Positions 18,900-20,693 of a stretch of 20,693 nt of DNA are shown piece after piece. Source of the stretch: Cyclospora cayetanensis (lineage: Eukaryota; Apicomplexa; Conoidasida; Eucoccidiorida; Eimeriidae); assembly GCF_002999335.1 (NCBI RefSeq), contig NW_020312277.1, positions 1 through 20,693 on the forward strand, in the 5' to 3' direction. Under the pieces are notes generated by a model, which worked only from the letters and a program-made list of their open reading frames with translations, was not told the origin of the DNA and ran no database searches. Both the position numbers and the translations under genes were made by a program. Each line of letters opens with the position of its first letter. The first letter of the stretch is position 1.

Positions 18900-19600
18900 C
18901 GCTTAGCACAAGGAAAATCCTTAGACCAATCAACTGGGTGTTGCCCGAACAGAGAAGCAAACACTGTAGAAGTATTCTGTCTGCTCTTTATGTCCGTCTG
19001 CCTACGGGCGGTTCGTAGTGGTCATCTTATGGCCAGTGGGAAGGCAGGTCATAGAAAAGCACGTCAGAACACACCAGTGCATTTTGGATTTTTAACTCTA
19101 GAGCATACTTGATCGAAATTTGCGAAGCTTCCAGACATGAGTTAAGAACAATTAATCCACGCCCCTGAACCGTGACACAGCTGGAACAAGGGATGAAGTA
19201 AGCATATTTTGCCAAGACCACAGCGACGTAGATGTGATCCTGACCCTGAACGTGGGCAGTCCAGCAAAAAGGATCCATTGTCAATTACTCAAAGTTTGTA
19301 CGGGTGTCGAAAGTTCATAAAGAAGGCGGGGGTTTGGGGAATAGGCAGCTTTAGCTGCGGACAAGCTGGCCATGGCAGTGCATACTCCTCTGCCGCGAGA
19401 CGAACGCAGGCCAGCAAGAGGACAGTAAATCCAACAATGGCCTGCGATAGCATGAACATGCACTTTGCGCAAAGCGGCACTACGGAACAAAGTCGGGATG
19501 TGCAGGCGACGGAGCTTCGCCTTTGATCTGAACAACAGCAGGCTATGCTCAACGCAATAGGGTATCAACCTTTTTCGACCACCCTGGATTTTGGCAAAAA
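18900..19600 (-). pseudogene. Integrase remnant: HHCC zinc finger and catalytic core (right)
   Basis: On -, SLLLFRSKAKLRRLHIPTLF leads into HVHAIAGH, the His-His half of the HHCC finger (about 19545-19450). The core begins with MDPFCWTAHVQGQDHIYVAV and KYAYFIPC (19279-19190), the counterpart of MDFVxGLPxSxGxDxIxVVV and KMAHFIP, keeping the first Asp. CSDVLFYDLPSHWP near 19060-19027 corresponds to the VSDRDPRF region with the second Asp. ADGHKEQTE near 18995-18968 corresponds to PQTDGQTER with the catalytic Glu. The three acidic residues are readable but lie in different frames. Confidence 0.82.
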
Positions 19601-19689
19601 TCGTAGAAGATGCATGCGAATCGAAAGCGTGCGACCCACGCAGTCGCCACACAAACTGTGAATCACTCACTACAAGTAAGCGCGCTACC

Positions 19690-20030
19690 GCTGCACAAAA
19701 GTGAATCGCTGGGGCGTCTCGAGAGCGCGTCAGTAATCACTTAATGATGCTCAATATAGTCTTTTGTAACGGCGTATTGAAGGAGACACTGAGGCCAGCA
19801 AACCACTTCAAGGCTACTAAAGCCCTAGATCTACTTTTCAAAGTAGATTAAAGATCGATGATCTGACTGGACAGCAAAGTGGCACCCAAATGCATAGTGT
19901 TGGCGCTTTTTCACACTCCAACTTGACGAATAGAATGCCTTCTCCTTCACTGGATGCCGCTGCTCGAAACACAATTTGGATGCTTTAAATAGCCCAAGGT
20001 CTGCATACAGAAGATGGCAATTATGTCATT
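19690..20030 (-). pseudogene. RNase H remnant (right)
   Basis: On -, the segment TTNANDIIAI corresponds to the TDAS region that supplies the first catalytic Asp, here changed to Asn. It is followed by RHPVKEKAFYSSSWSVKKRQ, which fits the conserved Ty3/gypsy RNase H block very well, and by HFAVQSDHRSL, which keeps the later Asp. The terminal VADALSRRP-like part is shortened, but DALSRRPSDS is readable near 19725-19700. Confidence 0.85.
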
Positions 20031-20693
20031 AGCATTGGTTGTTCGGGGAGAGCAGTTTCCATGAAAGAGCAGAACGAGTAGAGGGGATGTAAGGCGGCCG
20101 ATAGGCGCCCTTTTAGCGGCATCAGCCTCCTCTGTCCAGGACACAGACTGAGTTTTCTTCAATAAATTACTTCAAAGAGCAGTATTCTGAGGACATCCCG
20201 GAAAGTAGCTTCGGCAGTCAGCTGCGAGCCCGAGAGCGTTTCATCGTTTCGTTGCGGATGCGTGAAATTGAGTGCCACGCCAAGATTTCTTTGAACATCT
20301 CGATTGAGCCCAATCCAGCAGCCAAACGATCGAGTTTCAGGAAGCAATTTTTTCTTATGACGAAGCGATACTTGCATGCCCTTACACACCGCTGCTTGTA
20401 CCGCAATGACTGACTTGCACGCTGTAGGTGCTGTAGTTGTTTTCGAAAGGTTCCGCTTGATGCAAAGCAGTTGTTCTTGTATATTGCCACCAAGCACTCG
20501 TTTATAGGCTAGCCAAATGCCTATTAGGCCACTGTTGTAGTTGTACTGTGGCGTTACTAAGTACAAACGGCATACAGGTATACTCTAGTCTGCGAGTGCT
20601 ACTGGAGACACCATTTTGTGCCTTTTATCATAGTGAGTAGGGATTTGCCAGAAGTCAATAAAACCAGATGTCGAGTAAACTGTTGATCCGAGC
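20030..20693 (-). pseudogene. Reverse transcriptase remnant (right)
   Basis: On -, the clearest motif is MPFVLSNATVQLQQW (about 20571-20525), the counterpart of MPFGLxNAPxxFQ in Ty3/gypsy RT. The YxDD box lies at 20481-20470 and reads Tyr-Lys-Asn-Asn, the same change as in the left copy. It is followed by FRKQLQHLQRASQSLRYKQR, the conserved region after YxDD. The connection to RNase H shows SWTEEADAAKRA at about 20150-20110. Stops and frame changes between blocks show that it is dead. Confidence 0.85.

Larger units (their letters stand above)
18560..20693 (-). mobile_element. Decayed Ty3/gypsy (chromovirus-type) retrotransposon pol fragment, right copy
   Basis: Read on -, this follows Ty3/gypsy pol order: middle of RT from 20693, RNase H, integrase zinc finger, integrase catalytic core and probably some of the integrase C-terminal part. 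It is longer and better preserved than the left copy, but still broken by stops and frameshifts. The part at 20693-19340 is homologous to 1-1362 in inverted orientation. No LTR, gag or protease is seen, because the window ends inside RT and the other end fades out near 18560. A GGGGCCCC site at about 18830 lies inside the remnant. Confidence 0.88.

Noticed and set aside
1..20693. Telomere or subtelomere location suggested by terminal repeats
   Set aside because: No TTTAGGG/CCCTAAA arrays; the terminal repeats are retrotransposon pol fragments.

Overview
The window looks like nuclear DNA of a coccidian apicomplexan, most likely an Eimeria species. The reasons are intron-rich genes, very dense CAG/CTG repeats that encode long Gln, Ser and Ala runs, and decayed Ty3/gypsy (chromovirus-type) retrotransposon pieces, all of which are known traits of Eimeria genomes. 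There is no bacterial operon structure, no recognisable tRNA or rRNA, no CRISPR and no telomere repeat.

Layout. (1) 1-1362: a decayed Ty3/gypsy pol fragment on +, running RT, RNase H, integrase zinc finger. (2) 1363-4200: repeat-poor spacer, then a CAG-rich 5' flank, with no supportable gene. (3) 4201-10916: one long + strand gene. I join seven exons, with matching phases at every junction, into a protein of 1494 residues. It has a charged coiled-coil minisatellite and an acidic stretch, then several divergent KH-like RNA-binding domains that are cut by introns, and ends in a very Gln-rich low-complexity tail. What looks at first like two genes (4201-5778 and one starting near 6819) joins cleanly because each half of the first convincing KH domain lies on a different side of a 628-nt intron. 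(4) 10917-12189: convergent intergenic region. (5) 12190-15717: a - strand gene in six exons, 628 residues, a WD40 protein most like Ipi3/WDR18 of the Rix1 pre-60S ribosome assembly complex. Its introns carry a large ACAT-type satellite and GA-rich repeats. (6) 15718-18560: GGGGCCCC-rich 5' flank, then repeat-poor sequence without a supportable gene. (7) 18560-20693: a second decayed Ty3/gypsy pol on -, running RT, RNase H, integrase zinc finger, integrase core.

The two pol fragments are homologous, face inward and start at the same homologous base at the two window ends, so the window is bounded by an inverted repeat of about 1.36 kb. The simplest explanation is a contig whose ends stop inside a repeat family. 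The CAG-rich gene block in the middle against repeat-poor flanks matches the repeat-rich/repeat-poor segmentation known for Eimeria chromosomes.

Both intact genes are probably RNA-related: a candidate RNA-binding protein and a candidate ribosome-assembly factor. They are convergent and nothing shows that they act together. Gene models and domain calls come from reading by eye. The start of the KH gene and the third intron-exon border of the WD40 gene are the least certain points.
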